DNA from: Bacteroidia bacterium
GTDB lineage: Bacteria > Bacteroidota > Bacteroidia > Bacteroidales > UBA932
NCBI GenBank assembly: GCA_021153285.1
Contig: JAGKTT010000020.1
Coordinates: 16,563 to 80,562 of the forward strand
Length of the DNA stretch: 64,000 nucleotides
Direction of reading: 5' to 3'
Made by a program: the position numbers and the translations under genes
The notes under the pieces: generated by a model
Told to the model about the DNA's origin: nothing
What the model saw: only the letters and a program-made list of their open reading frames with translations
The model's database searches: none
Shown: positions 38,162-47,349 of the stretch, one piece after another
Numbering within the stretch: position 1 is the first letter of the stretch
How the letters are laid out: each line of letters starts with the position of its first letter

Positions 38162-40483
38162 ATGAAAAGAATCTATTCATTTATGTTTGCAGCTGTTGCC
38201 GCATTCGCAGCAGCTTCTTGTGCACAGGAGCTTGACAATCAGGTTCCTGCAGGTGAGACAAAGGTTTATACAGCAGCAGTAGATGGTGCTGAAACCAAGG
38301 CGGCTCTTGATGGAAGGTCTACAAACTGGGAGAACAATGATGTTATCCTTCTTTATGATGGAACAGCAGCAGCAAAGTATGTAACTGCTCTTGAATCTCC
38401 TGCTTCAACAGCGAACTTTACTCTTGTAGAAAATGAAACAGCTCTTGCCGGCAATAAGGTTATTGCTGTATATCCAGAGTGGGCTGATGGTTACAAGTCA
38501 TCAGTAGCTGACATAGAGAAGAAGGCTCTCAGCAAGGCATATCTTACTCCAAATCAGAAGGCAAAGGTAGGTACATATGATCCTAATGCAGCTATTGCAA
38601 TGGCTTATACAGAGGATAACCACCTTGAGTTTAAGAATGCTACAACTCTTCTTAAGTTCACTGTATCCACTGAGAATGTAGAAGCAGTTACTCTCTATTC
38701 AATCGGTGGTGAGAAGCTTACAGGTGAGTGGGCTATTGATTATAATAATGGTGCACCTAAGGCAACTCCAGCAGAGGGAGATGCATCTACAGATTGGGTG
38801 GAACTCAGCGCAGGTGAGGATGGTGTTTTCGAGGTAGGTAAAGACTACTATATCTCTGTTTACCCTCAAACCCTTGCAAGTGGTTTTGCTGTTCAATTCA
38901 GCTTCGAGGGTGTAAACGGAAAGCAGCTTGTAAAGAAGTATGAGTCACCTGTAGAGTTCAAACGTAACGTAATTCTCAATATCGGTAATTATGAGTTTAC
39001 CGGAACTATCGTGCCTGAAGAGCCTGCGGCAGAGTGGGCAATTGCTGGAACATTCAATGAGTGGAACACTAAAGCTAATCCTATGGCTCTTGAGAATGGT
39101 TTCTATGTCGCAAAGAACATTACAGGTCTTAACTTTACAGCACAGGCCGATGCGTCTAACAAGACTTCTGCTACAGGATTCCAGTTTATCAATAAAGGTG
39201 CTTGGAAAGGTGGTGAAGGTAAGGTTACTGCCGGTACTTGGGCTTGGGTTTGGAATGACAATGGTCAGAATATCTATGTAAATGGCGCGGCCGCAGAAAC
39301 TGCATATGATATCTATCTTAACCCAACTCAGGATGCTAACGGTGGTATCAAATTCGTGGTTGTAGCTGCAGGAGCGGCGATGCCAGAAGATAAGCCGGCT
39401 GAAGAAGTAAAGGTAGAATATTGGGCTGTCGTTGGTACTATGACTGATAACTGGACCTCTGAAATCAAGATGACTCTTGAAGGCGATTGGTATGTAGTTG
39501 AGAATGTAAAATTGACTAATGCAGATAAGTTTAAGTTCCGTGCTAACGGTAACTGGAATGACGGAACGCCTAATAGAGGTGCAGAAGGTGGATCTGAGGT
39601 GGTTTGCATTTCTGAGGGGGTGGATACCAAGGTCGTTCAGGGTGGAAAAGATATGTGTGTTGCGCTTGATGGTATCTATAGTATGCATCTTCATAAGAAT
39701 GCAGAGACTGCTAAGGTTGTCAAGACTGGAGATATCGTGGTTGAGGAACCAGATGTTACAACTCCAGGAGAGGATTCAGAGTGGGCGCTTGTTGGAGCGT
39801 TTAGCGGATGGGCTGATAAACTCTTTGTTACAACCGAAGATGCTAATGTCGTGGTTTATAAATCTGTTGCTATGAAGGCTGCTGAAGGATTCCTTGTTAG
39901 AAAGCCAGCAACAGAGTGGGCTGATAAGTATGGTGCAGGCAATGTGAATTATCTGAAGTCTAATCATTACATTACAACATCTAAGGATGGAGCTGATATG
40001 TGCTTGGAATCAGATGGCACATATGATATTTACTTCAATACATCTACTAAGGCTTTGTATGTCATGGAAGCAGGTAAAGATTACTCAACTGCAACACAGC
40101 AGACTGTTAATGGTGAGGAGCCAAAGCAGGAGGAGCCAGAGGTAACAGCTAACGTACTTTATCTTAAGCCAAATTCAAATTGGAAAAAGGACAATGCTCG
40201 TTTTGCGGCTTATTTCTTTATAAAGGATACTGATAAGAATGCTTGGGTAAGCATGACTGATTCAGATAAGGATGGTTATTATGAGGTGAATATTCCTGAA
40301 GGATATACTTTTGGTGATTATGTGATCTTCTGTCGTATGAATCCTAGTACCACTTCCAATAATTGGAATAATAAGTGGAATCAGACTGGTGATCTTGTGA
40401 TTCCTAAAGATGGTAAAAACTTGTTTACTTTACCAAATGGAGCTTGGGATGGTAGCAAATCTACTTGGTCTGTAAAGCAGTAA
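38162..40483 (+). CDS. Fimbrillin-like, multi-domain glycan-binding lipoprotein
   Basis: A 773-residue surface lipoprotein (ATG at 38162; lipobox AAASC, then AQELDNQ). Residues about 25-290 resemble a fimbrillin (Mfa/FimA-like) domain (TKAALDGRSTNWENNDVILL, NATTLLKFTVS, VEFKRNVILNIGNYEF). Three modules of the SusE/SusF type follow (WAIAGTFNEWNT, YWAVVGTMTDNWT, WALVGAFSGW; about 300-640). The C-terminal module (about 665-773; LYLKPNSNWKKDNARFAAYF, WNNKWNQTGDL) is a CBM26-like domain that also appears in the next gene. No catalytic domain is seen. It probably captures starch at the cell surface. A lower-GC codon pattern (more AAT, GAT and TTT) than upstream genes is noticeable toward its 3' end. 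Confidence 0.78.
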   Translation: MKRIYSFMFAAVAAFAAASCAQELDNQVPAGETKVYTAAVDGAETKAALDGRSTNWENNDVILLYDGTAAAKYVTALESPASTANFTLVENETALAGNKVIAVYPEWADGYKSSVADIEKKALSKAYLTPNQKAKVGTYDPNAAIAMAYTEDNHLEFKNATTLLKFTVSTENVEAVTLYSIGGEKLTGEWAIDYNNGAPKATPAEGDASTDWVELSAGEDGVFEVGKDYYISVYPQTLASGFAVQFSFEGVNGKQLVKKYESPVEFKRNVILNIGNYEFTGTIVPEEPAAEWAIAGTFNEWNTKANPMALENGFYVAKNITGLNFTAQADASNKTSATGFQFINKGAWKGGEGKVTAGTWAWVWNDNGQNIYVNGAAAETAYDIYLNPTQDANGGIKFVVVAAGAAMPEDKPAEEVKVEYWAVVGTMTDNWTSEIKMTLEGDWYVVENVKLTNADKFKFRANGNWNDGTPNRGAEGGSEVVCISEGVDTKVVQGGKDMCVALDGIYSMHLHKNAETAKVVKTGDIVVEEPDVTTPGEDSEWALVGAFSGWADKLFVTTEDANVVVYKSVAMKAAEGFLVRKPATEWADKYGAGNVNYLKSNHYITTSKDGADMCLESDGTYDIYFNTSTKALYVMEAGKDYSTATQQTVNGEEPKQEEPEVTANVLYLKPNSNWKKDNARFAAYFFIKDTDKNAWVSMTDSDKDGYYEVNIPEGYTFGDYVIFCRMNPSTTSNNWNNKWNQTGDLVIPKDGKNLFTLPNGAWDGSKSTWSVKQ

Positions 40484-40508
40484 TCTTTGAACAAAATGTA
40501 TTGATATT

Positions 40509-40545
40509 GCCCGGAGCATTATAAATCTGCTTCGGGCTTTTTTTT
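40509..40545 (+). terminator. Intrinsic terminator after the fimbrillin-like gene
   Basis: Stem GCCCGGAGCA with TGCTTCGGGC (one G-T pair), 9-base loop, followed by eight T residues: a classical intrinsic terminator 25 bases after the stop codon. Confidence 0.9.
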
Positions 40546-40595
40546 GACGAGTATATCTCGTTGAGCGGAAAAAATGCTGCTGATTGCATTCCACC

Positions 40596-40703
40596 CGCTC
40601 GGGCCAGAAATAGCCCAAAGTCGCCCGAACGGTCATCCAAACTGGAAATTCTGATGATTTATAGTACTGCTCGGTCAAGTTTGGGGCAAAAGTCGCCCGA
40701 GCG
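40596..40703. repeat. Pair of 36-bp imperfect palindromes (CGCTCGG...CCCGAGCG type)
   Basis: Two related 36-base units at 40596-40631 and 40668-40703 (72 bases apart) share CGCTCGG at one end, AAAGTCGCCCGA near the other, and internal self-complementarity (GCTCGG/CCCGAGC). They are unlike either of the other palindrome families in the window. They occupy much of the 402-base gap 40484-40885; the rest holds the terminator and a candidate promoter. Confidence 0.6.
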
Positions 40704-40815
40704 ATATGTAATTCAACACCGGGTGCCGCGCCCCCTTGTTTGAACGACGACATATTCCGTCCGTCCCGAAAAAATGACCGCTCATCCGTACCATTGGCCC
40801 TTTGGTCGGGAGATT

Positions 40816-40846
40816 TTCGTGAAGTAGGTGATTATGTGTATCTTTA
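40816..40846 (+). promoter_or_regulatory. Candidate promoter for the fimbrillin-CBM-GH13 gene
   Basis: TTCG (40816-40819), 19 bases, then TATCTTTA (40839-40846). Spacing is right and both boxes are one base off the TTTG / TAnnTTTG consensus. It lies 40 bases before the ATG at 40886. Confidence 0.4.
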
Positions 40847-40885
40847 AAGATTGATTTATATTGAAACTAACCAACAATACACTTT

Positions 40886-43800
40886 ATGAAGTCTATGATG
40901 AAGGCCTTTCTGGCCGTAGTTCTCGGAGCATTGTCGTTCGTGTCCTGCCTGGACGAAACGATGCAGATGACTCCTGAGGTACCTGAGGGTGCGGTGTCTT
41001 ATACCGCTTATGTGGATGGCCAGGACACCAAGGCCGAACTTGACGGCAATGTCTCTATGTGGAAGGGTGAAGAGTGGATCCAGATAGTGGGCCGCAACGG
41101 AAACTATTGGTTCAATGCCAATGTCACCTCTCCTTCAGCCTCTGCCGTATTTACATACAACGGCAATAACGGCCAGTTCAAGGAGAATGATGTGATGGCG
41201 GTATATCCGGCTGGTGATGTGAATTATGGAAAGGATTTCGAGAATATGGTCCTTACCAATGTCACTCTTCCTGCTGTGCAGACTGCGGTGGCGGGATCTT
41301 ATGATCCCAAGGCTGCGGTGGCTGTTGCTTATGCTACTGGTAATACTCTGAATTTCAGGAATGTAGTCACTCTTCTTAAGTTCAAGATGGGCTCAGACGG
41401 AGTGAAGAATGTTACCATCTGGGGAGATGTTCCTGAGGGAGAAGGTTCTACTGCACAGACCGGAATGCTGTATCTTACACCTAATTCGAACTGGAAGGTG
41501 GATGGTGCTCGTTTCGCTGCTTATTTCTGGGGTGGTTCGCAAGGGGAAGTGTGGAAAGATATGACTTCAGTGTCAGGTCAGACAGACCTTTATCAGTGTG
41601 AGGCTCCGTCCGGATATACCAATGTCATCTTCTGTCGTATGAATGGAGGTGCTTCTGCAAACAACTGGAACAATAAGTGGAATCAGACCTCAGATCTTAC
41701 ATTCTCAGCAAATGGCAACAATCATTACACAGTAAGTGAAGGTGCTTGGGATAAGGGCAGCGGTTCTTGGTCGATATTCCACGCGACTGCCCGTAACGGA
41801 ATCTCAGGCACAGGAAAAGTCACATACAATAACGGCAATCCTGTGATGACCGGTGCTTCGAACAACTATGTTTCGATGAACGGAACATTCATCAAGGGCA
41901 AGACTTACTATATCGCTATCACTCCAATCGTATTCGAGAACGGCTTCACGATGGAGTTCAGCAATGACGGCGACTATAATAAATACGAAGTGAAGAGCAC
42001 TTCGAAGAGGGTTGAGTTCAAGCGTAACACTATCTATGACCTAGGAACTCTTGTGTCCGGCAATGAGACTGGTTTCTTCACTGATCCGGCTGTTCCGGAT
42101 GCGGACCTGCCTTGTACTGTATTCTACCGACCAGCAGTAACAGATGATTTCTATGGCTATACCGAAGACCTTTATGCTCATATCTGGCTTAAGGACATCA
42201 ATGGTATTGATGTTCCAGGCTGTGGAACCGAGTGGGGTGACAATGATGTGAGATATAAGTTCACAAATGTCGGTACTAATCTTTGGTCGTTGACACTGTC
42301 TCCAACCATCCGCGAGTGGTTCGGTTCCGGAGATACTCCGCTTCAGACCATCGGAATCATTGCCAGAAGCGAGGCTGCAGATGTTCAGACCGGAGATAAT
42401 TTCATCACTGTGGCAGACAATCGTTATGGTGTCGAAACTCCTCTTCCTGAAGGAATGCATCACGGTATCAATTACAATGCTGATGGCAGCGTCACTCTCG
42501 TCCTCTATGACCGTGATGACAATGGAAAGGGCAAGGGATATTGCTACCTTTTGAGCGATCTCAGCGACTGGCAGAGAGATCCGGATTACGCAATGCACCG
42601 TGATGATGAGGAAGGGGTATGGTGGATCACACTTACTGATCTTGATCCGGACAAGGAATATAAGTTCCAATATTCATATGGCGCGACTTCGTTTGATGAC
42701 AGACGCACATTCGATCCATACACCGAGATCCTCTATGACACCAGCAACGACCAGTGGATCAAGAGTGATGTGTATCCGGGTCTGGGCAATTATCAGACTA
42801 CAGGATTCGTTTCCGCATTCCAGATCAATCGTCCTGAGTACAATTGGAAAGTAGCTGATTATCAGATTGAAGATGAAAACGACCTGGTGATCTACGAGCT
42901 CCATCTGCGCGACTTCACCGACAATGCCTACGGTGAGGGAAACATCAAGGCCGCAATGGAATATCTTGATTATCTTGAGAATCTCGGTGTCAATGCTATC
43001 GAGCTTATGCCTGTCCAGGAGTTTGACGGAAATGACAGCTGGGGCTACGGTACTCACGCATACTTTGCACTGGATAAGGTCTATGGAACCCGTGAGGCTT
43101 ATAAGGAGTTCATTGATGCCTGTCACCAGAGAGGAATGGCCGTGCTCTTCGATGTGGTCTATAATCACGCTACAGGAGCGCATCCATATGCGGCTCTTTA
43201 CTGGGATGATGGAGCGGGAAATGTGACAGATGCCAATCCTTGGTTCTTTGTTGAGCCGACTCATCCGTACAATGTCTACCATCAGTGGGATCACAGCAAT
43301 CCTATGTTCCGCGAATGCGTGAAGAAGAACCTCGAGTATCTCATCAAGGAGTACAAGGTGGACGGATTCCGTTTCGACCTGACGAAGGGATTCATGCCTG
43401 GCCCGGGTGACGCGGAGTCTTATAATTCTGAGCGTGTAAATTACCTCAAGGAGTATCGTAACCATATCAAGTCGGTGGATCCGAATGCGGTGATGATCTG
43501 CGAGCATTTCGTCTGGTCTGAAAATTATGATCTCGGAAAGGCCGGCATCAAGGTATGGCAGAATATGAATCACTCGTTCAAGGAGTCAGCAATGGGCTGG
43601 ATGTCAAATGCATCTTTTGACGGCCTTGTGGATAACGGCCTTCCTTTCGGAACACTCGTGGGTTATATGGAAAGCCATGATGAGGAAAGAACAATGGCCG
43701 CGGCTGAGCAGTATGGTGCTGACAGAGTCAAGGCTTCATATGAACTCCGACTTGACAGGGCGGGAATCAATGCCGCATTCTTCCTTCTTACCCAGGGTCC

Positions 43801-44242
43801 TAAGATGATCTGGCAGTTCGGGGAGTTAGGTTACGATTACTCGATCGAATATAACGGACGCACAGGAAAGAAACCATGGGTGGCAGACGAATATTTCGCA
43901 GACAAGCATAGAAAGGATCTCTATGATACATATTCAATGATTCTTGAGTTCAGAGGCAATAATCCTCGTTTCTTCGACTCTGATGCTCAGTTCAGCTATG
44001 CTATGGGTGGATACAATACTGTAGAACGCCATATCTATGCAAAGGATGGCAATGGCAAGCGTTTCGCCCTTTTCGGAAACTTCGGTGCTGGCTCACAGAC
44101 TATCAGCATAACCCTTCCTGCAGGAGGTACCTGGTATCAGTATGACAATGGAGCCGAGTGGAACGGACAGACTCATTCTACAACAATGGCTGAAGGTCAG
44201 TTCTATCTTCTTGTTAATGACAAGTCTCTTTGTAGGAAATAA
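40886..44242 (+). CDS. Chimera: fimbrillin-like domain with inserted CBM + GH13 pullulanase-like enzyme
   Basis: A 1118-residue surface lipoprotein (lipobox SFVSC, then LDETMQ). A fimbrillin-like domain (about 30-390) is split by an inserted CBM26-like module at about 194-298 (LYLTPNSNWKVDGARFAAYF, WNNKWNQTSDL), the same module that ends the previous protein. Then come a variable region (about 400-520), a CBM48-like domain (VTLVLYDRDDNGKGKG, about 530-620) and a GH13 catalytic domain of the pullulanase type: VIYELHLRDF, VVYNHA, GFRFD (Asp831), CEHF (Glu873) and ESHDEE (Asp932), with a C-terminal beta domain. The acid/base region reads MICEHFVW rather than the usual GEGW/GEPW of type I pullulanases. 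It may compensate for the broken pullulanase at 30567, which is inference. Confidence 0.87.
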   Translation: MKSMMKAFLAVVLGALSFVSCLDETMQMTPEVPEGAVSYTAYVDGQDTKAELDGNVSMWKGEEWIQIVGRNGNYWFNANVTSPSASAVFTYNGNNGQFKENDVMAVYPAGDVNYGKDFENMVLTNVTLPAVQTAVAGSYDPKAAVAVAYATGNTLNFRNVVTLLKFKMGSDGVKNVTIWGDVPEGEGSTAQTGMLYLTPNSNWKVDGARFAAYFWGGSQGEVWKDMTSVSGQTDLYQCEAPSGYTNVIFCRMNGGASANNWNNKWNQTSDLTFSANGNNHYTVSEGAWDKGSGSWSIFHATARNGISGTGKVTYNNGNPVMTGASNNYVSMNGTFIKGKTYYIAITPIVFENGFTMEFSNDGDYNKYEVKSTSKRVEFKRNTIYDLGTLVSGNETGFFTDPAVPDADLPCTVFYRPAVTDDFYGYTEDLYAHIWLKDINGIDVPGCGTEWGDNDVRYKFTNVGTNLWSLTLSPTIREWFGSGDTPLQTIGIIARSEAADVQTGDNFITVADNRYGVETPLPEGMHHGINYNADGSVTLVLYDRDDNGKGKGYCYLLSDLSDWQRDPDYAMHRDDEEGVWWITLTDLDPDKEYKFQYSYGATSFDDRRTFDPYTEILYDTSNDQWIKSDVYPGLGNYQTTGFVSAFQINRPEYNWKVADYQIEDENDLVIYELHLRDFTDNAYGEGNIKAAMEYLDYLENLGVNAIELMPVQEFDGNDSWGYGTHAYFALDKVYGTREAYKEFIDACHQRGMAVLFDVVYNHATGAHPYAALYWDDGAGNVTDANPWFFVEPTHPYNVYHQWDHSNPMFRECVKKNLEYLIKEYKVDGFRFDLTKGFMPGPGDAESYNSERVNYLKEYRNHIKSVDPNAVMICEHFVWSENYDLGKAGIKVWQNMNHSFKESAMGWMSNASFDGLVDNGLPFGTLVGYMESHDEERTMAAAEQYGADRVKASYELRLDRAGINAAFFLLTQGPKMIWQFGELGYDYSIEYNGRTGKKPWVADEYFADKHRKDLYDTYSMILEFRGNNPRFFDSDAQFSYAMGGYNTVERHIYAKDGNGKRFALFGNFGAGSQTISITLPAGGTWYQYDNGAEWNGQTHSTTMAEGQFYLLVNDKSLCRK

Positions 44243-44315
44243 TTGATAGCAGTCCGGTGAAATTTGCAATAAATTGATGCAAAATTCGGAAATCCGGTTA
44301 TGATTTTGTATATTT

Positions 44316-44346
44316 GGAACGGCGGTACAAGCCGTTCCATTTTTTA
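44316..44346 (+). terminator. Hairpin with T-run directly before the aminotransferase start
   Basis: A perfect 8-bp stem GGAACGGC (44316-44323) with GCCGTTCC (44331-44338), then ATTTTTTA. It ends the GH13 transcript or acts as a leader attenuator: a consensus -7 box TATATTTG (44309-44316) abuts it and the ATG is only 9 bases after the stem. Confidence 0.7.
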
Positions 44347-44347
44347 T

Positions 44348-45655
44348 ATGAAACAACTGATCGACAATGACGCCCTTGCTTCCGTACTGGAGCAGATGGG
44401 CATAGCTGACATCTCCCTTGCGACAATACGCCAGTCGGGAGAAATTGCTAGAACTTTGGAAAAGAACACAGGTGTGGAATTTCTTCATCTGGAAATGGGA
44501 ATTCCGGGTCTTCCGCCGTCACAGGTGGGTGTTGAGGCCGAATGTGCGGCTCTTCGTGCCGGAGTTGCTTCCATATATCCCAATATGATGGGAGTTCCGC
44601 AGCTCAAGAGCGAGGCCTCTCGTTTTCTGAAGGCCTTTCTTGATATTGACCTTTCACCCAAAGGGTGTATTCCGACCGTAGGTTCGATGCAGGGAAGCTT
44701 CTCTTCGTTCATCCTCTGCTCTCACCTCGATCCGGCTAAGGATACCGTTCTTTTCATTGATCCGGGATTTCCTGTGCAGAGGAACCAGGTCAATATCCTC
44801 GGCATCCGAAGCGAGTCATTCGATATATATGAATATCGTGGTGAGAGACTTGCCGCCAAGCTTGAGAGCTATTTCGCCTCCGGCCGTATCTCCGCACTCA
44901 TATATTCCAGCCCTAACAATCCGGCTTGGTTCAACCTCACTGAAGATGAACTTCGCACTATAGGAGAATTGGCTACCAGGTACGATGTCATTGTCATCGA
45001 AGATCTTGCATATATGTGTATGGACTTCAGAAAGCCGCTTGGAAAGCCTTTCGAGGCTCCTTTCCAGCCTACGGTGGCCAAATATACTGACAATTACATC
45101 ATAATGATGTCGGCATCCAAGATGTTCAGTTATGCCGGTCAGCGTATTGCCGTATTGGCCGTTTCCGACCGTCTTTATAACCGTGAATATCCGGGCCTGC
45201 AGAGCCGTTATCATATTGCCCGTTTGGGTGATGCATTGGTGCTGGGTGTTCTTTATGCCGTGTCTTCCGGTACCAGCCATTCTGCCCAATATGCACTTGC
45301 GGCGATGTTCAAGGCGGCCAATGACGGGGCCCTGGACTTTGTGGCAGCCACTTCCGAATACGCACGTCGTGCAGCATTGACCAAGAAAATGTTTCTGGAC
45401 AATGGCTTCCATATTGTCTACAGCAAGGACGGCGACGAAGATGTCAGCGACGGCTTCTTCTACACTGTGGGATACAAGGGTCTGACCAGTGCCGAACTGA
45501 TGAAGGAACTGATGCTGATGGGTATCTGTTCGATCTCATTGTCCCTTACCGGAAGCGTTCAGGATGGAGTGCGTATCTGCGTGTCGCAGCTGAACCGTCC
45601 TGAGCAGTTCGAGATGCTGGAGCAGAGACTCCGTCTTTTTTCAGAAATACGTTAA
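44348..45655 (+). CDS. PLP-dependent aminotransferase, class I/II
   Basis: A cytoplasmic fold-type I aminotransferase of 435 residues. The ATG at 44348 is used; a frame from 44300 would start inside the promoter/hairpin region. Motifs are YSSPNNPAWFNL (NPA cofactor-binding region), DLAYMCMDF (Asp and Tyr near the pyridine ring) and SASKMFSYAGQRIA with Lys258 as the likely Schiff-base lysine. The amino donor and acceptor are not evident. The CoA-transferase follows 14 bases downstream, so the two could work together in amino-acid-derived acid metabolism, but this is weak inference. Confidence 0.85.
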   Translation: MKQLIDNDALASVLEQMGIADISLATIRQSGEIARTLEKNTGVEFLHLEMGIPGLPPSQVGVEAECAALRAGVASIYPNMMGVPQLKSEASRFLKAFLDIDLSPKGCIPTVGSMQGSFSSFILCSHLDPAKDTVLFIDPGFPVQRNQVNILGIRSESFDIYEYRGERLAAKLESYFASGRISALIYSSPNNPAWFNLTEDELRTIGELATRYDVIVIEDLAYMCMDFRKPLGKPFEAPFQPTVAKYTDNYIIMMSASKMFSYAGQRIAVLAVSDRLYNREYPGLQSRYHIARLGDALVLGVLYAVSSGTSHSAQYALAAMFKAANDGALDFVAATSEYARRAALTKKMFLDNGFHIVYSKDGDEDVSDGFFYTVGYKGLTSAELMKELMLMGICSISLSLTGSVQDGVRICVSQLNRPEQFEMLEQRLRLFSEIR

Positions 45656-45669
45656 AGAGCTTATTTACA

Positions 45670-46962
45670 ATGAAATACTTCACACCCTCCGAAGCCGTAC
45701 AATTGATCGAGTCCGGCGAAAGCATCTACATCCAGGGCAGTACGTCCATTCCGGAAGTACTCTGCCAGGCATTGGCCGACCGCGGTGAGGAGCTCCGCGA
45801 TGTGACGATATATGCCGCATTCGCGGTAGGACGTTGCGAGGCTCCGTTCTGCAAGCCTGAATACAAGGACAGCTTCAATATCAAGAGCCTTTTTGTGGCC
45901 AATAATATCCGCAGATGGCTGGCGGCAGGCTATGGATCTACGATTCCGGCATTTCTGGGGGAGATCCCGGGATTGTTCAGAGACGGGACGCTGCCCCTGG
46001 ACGCAGTGTTTCTGAATGTGTCGCCACCGAATGATGAGGGATATTGCTCTTTCGGAATTTCGGCTGACCTGGCTGTCTCTGCCTTGGAGTGTGCGAGAAA
46101 GGTGATTGTGCAGGTCAATAAGGCTATGCCGTTCTCATACGGAGATGCCTTGATCCATATTTCGAGAATCGATGCAGCTGTGGAGGTGGATGACCCTCTG
46201 GTGGAGGTGCCTACTGCTGTCCCTACTGAAATAGATTCGGCGATCGGTCGTCATATTGCAGAGATGATTCCGGACGGAGCCACCCTGCAGATCGGTGTGG
46301 GAGGTATTCCGAATGCTGTGCTGGCGGCTCTGAGGGACCATAAGCATCTTGGTCTGCATACCGAGGCTATGACGGACGGTGTGCTTCCGCTTCTGGAAAG
46401 CGGGGTGATAGACAATTCCTGCAAGAAGGTCCTGCCGGGAATTTCCGTGGCTTCACTTGCTCTGGGATCCCGCAGGTTATATGATTATATGGATTATCGT
46501 AAGGATTTGCTGCTCAAGGATGTAGCCTGGACTAACAATCCGTTCCGCATAGCTCAGAATCCTAAGGTTATGGCCATCAATTCTGCTGTTGAGGTCGATC
46601 TGACAGGTCAGGTCTGCGCTGATTCCGTGGGAACGCGTGTGATTTCCGGAGTCGGAGGACAGCACGACTTTATGTATGGAGGTTCGCTCTCGGAAGGTGG
46701 AAAGACTTTCATAGCGATTCCGTCTATGACCGAAAAGGGTGTTTCGAAGATCAATCCTGTCCTGGCCGAAGGCGCGGGAGTCGTGACTACCCGTCATTTT
46801 GTCCAGAATATCGTTACGGAATATGGAGTGGCCGAGCTTCGTGGAAAAACCCTGGCAGAGCGTGCCCGTGCTCTGATCGATATTGCCCATCCTTCTGTCC
46901 GCGAGGACCTCGACCGTGCCGCTGCCGAGCGTTTCGGCTATACCTACCTCCGATTGAAATAG
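45670..46962 (+). CDS. Acetyl-CoA hydrolase/transferase family CoA-transferase
   Basis: A 430-residue cytoplasmic enzyme of the class that moves CoA between acetate and 4-hydroxybutyrate, butyrate or related acids. Motifs: FAVGRCEAPF, NVSPPNDEGYCSFG and QIGVGGIPNAV. The likely covalent glutamate is Glu232 in HTEAMTDGV, and the C-terminal half has GVGGQHDFMYG and EYGVAELRGKT. Length is typical for the 4-hydroxybutyrate CoA-transferase group. It probably takes part in short-chain fatty-acid output of a fermenting cell; the acid cannot be named from the sequence. It ends 2 bases before a palindromic repeat. Confidence 0.85.
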   Translation: MKYFTPSEAVQLIESGESIYIQGSTSIPEVLCQALADRGEELRDVTIYAAFAVGRCEAPFCKPEYKDSFNIKSLFVANNIRRWLAAGYGSTIPAFLGEIPGLFRDGTLPLDAVFLNVSPPNDEGYCSFGISADLAVSALECARKVIVQVNKAMPFSYGDALIHISRIDAAVEVDDPLVEVPTAVPTEIDSAIGRHIAEMIPDGATLQIGVGGIPNAVLAALRDHKHLGLHTEAMTDGVLPLLESGVIDNSCKKVLPGISVASLALGSRRLYDYMDYRKDLLLKDVAWTNNPFRIAQNPKVMAINSAVEVDLTGQVCADSVGTRVISGVGGQHDFMYGGSLSEGGKTFIAIPSMTEKGVSKINPVLAEGAGVVTTRHFVQNIVTEYGVAELRGKTLAERARALIDIAHPSVREDLDRAAAERFGYTYLRLK

Positions 46963-46964
46963 TT

Positions 46965-47080
46965 ACAGAGGAGCTTATCTCCCTCATTTTCATTCACTTA
47001 CATCTTCTGCGTGCTCCCCCTAGTACGGCACGAGGAAGATGTAATTTCTTGATGTATAGTGTGTTATCCTCCTCCTCTGT
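46965..47080. repeat. Palindromic element, copy 1, upstream of transposase copy 2
   Basis: Outer ends ACAGAGGAG (46965) and CTCCTCTGT (to 47080) are inverted repeats. An inner stem TTACATCTTC...CGTGC pairs with GCACG..GAAGATGTAA (47035-47044) around a 13-base loop. It shares CGTGC-loop-GCACGAGGAA with copy 2. The following stretch to 47216 is A/T-rich and without recognisable genes. Confidence 0.75.
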
Positions 47081-47216
47081 TCACCCTTTCTAGTACGAGC
47101 TGAATTGTATCTGTGTGAATTTTCGGAACATAAAATTTATTTCCGTCATCTTTTTCTTTTTTTTAAATAATATTTTCCTCATTTATAATAGTTTTGAGCT
47201 GTGAGCATTCCTGTAA

Positions 47217-47327
47217 GAGAGAACTCAACTTGCTGACAACCAATGCTATTGCCATTCTACGTGCTACCCTTGGTGCGGCACGAGGAAGTCGTAAGTACTT
47301 GATTATTAGCAATGTAGTCTCCTCTGA
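47217..47327. repeat. Palindromic element, copy 2, just before transposase copy 2
   Basis: Core CTACGTGC, a 13-base loop, GCACGAGGAAG; flanks GCTATTG...(T)AGCAATG are also complementary. It ends CTCCTCTG like copy 1. It lies directly ahead of the transposase ATG at 47350. Confidence 0.75.
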
Positions 47328-47349
47328 TCGGGATTTAAACTTAAAGACT

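Noticed and set aside
47194..47349. Upstream extension of transposase copy 2 from a TTG
   Set aside because: It runs through the palindromic repeat; the ATG at 47350 begins the conserved domain.
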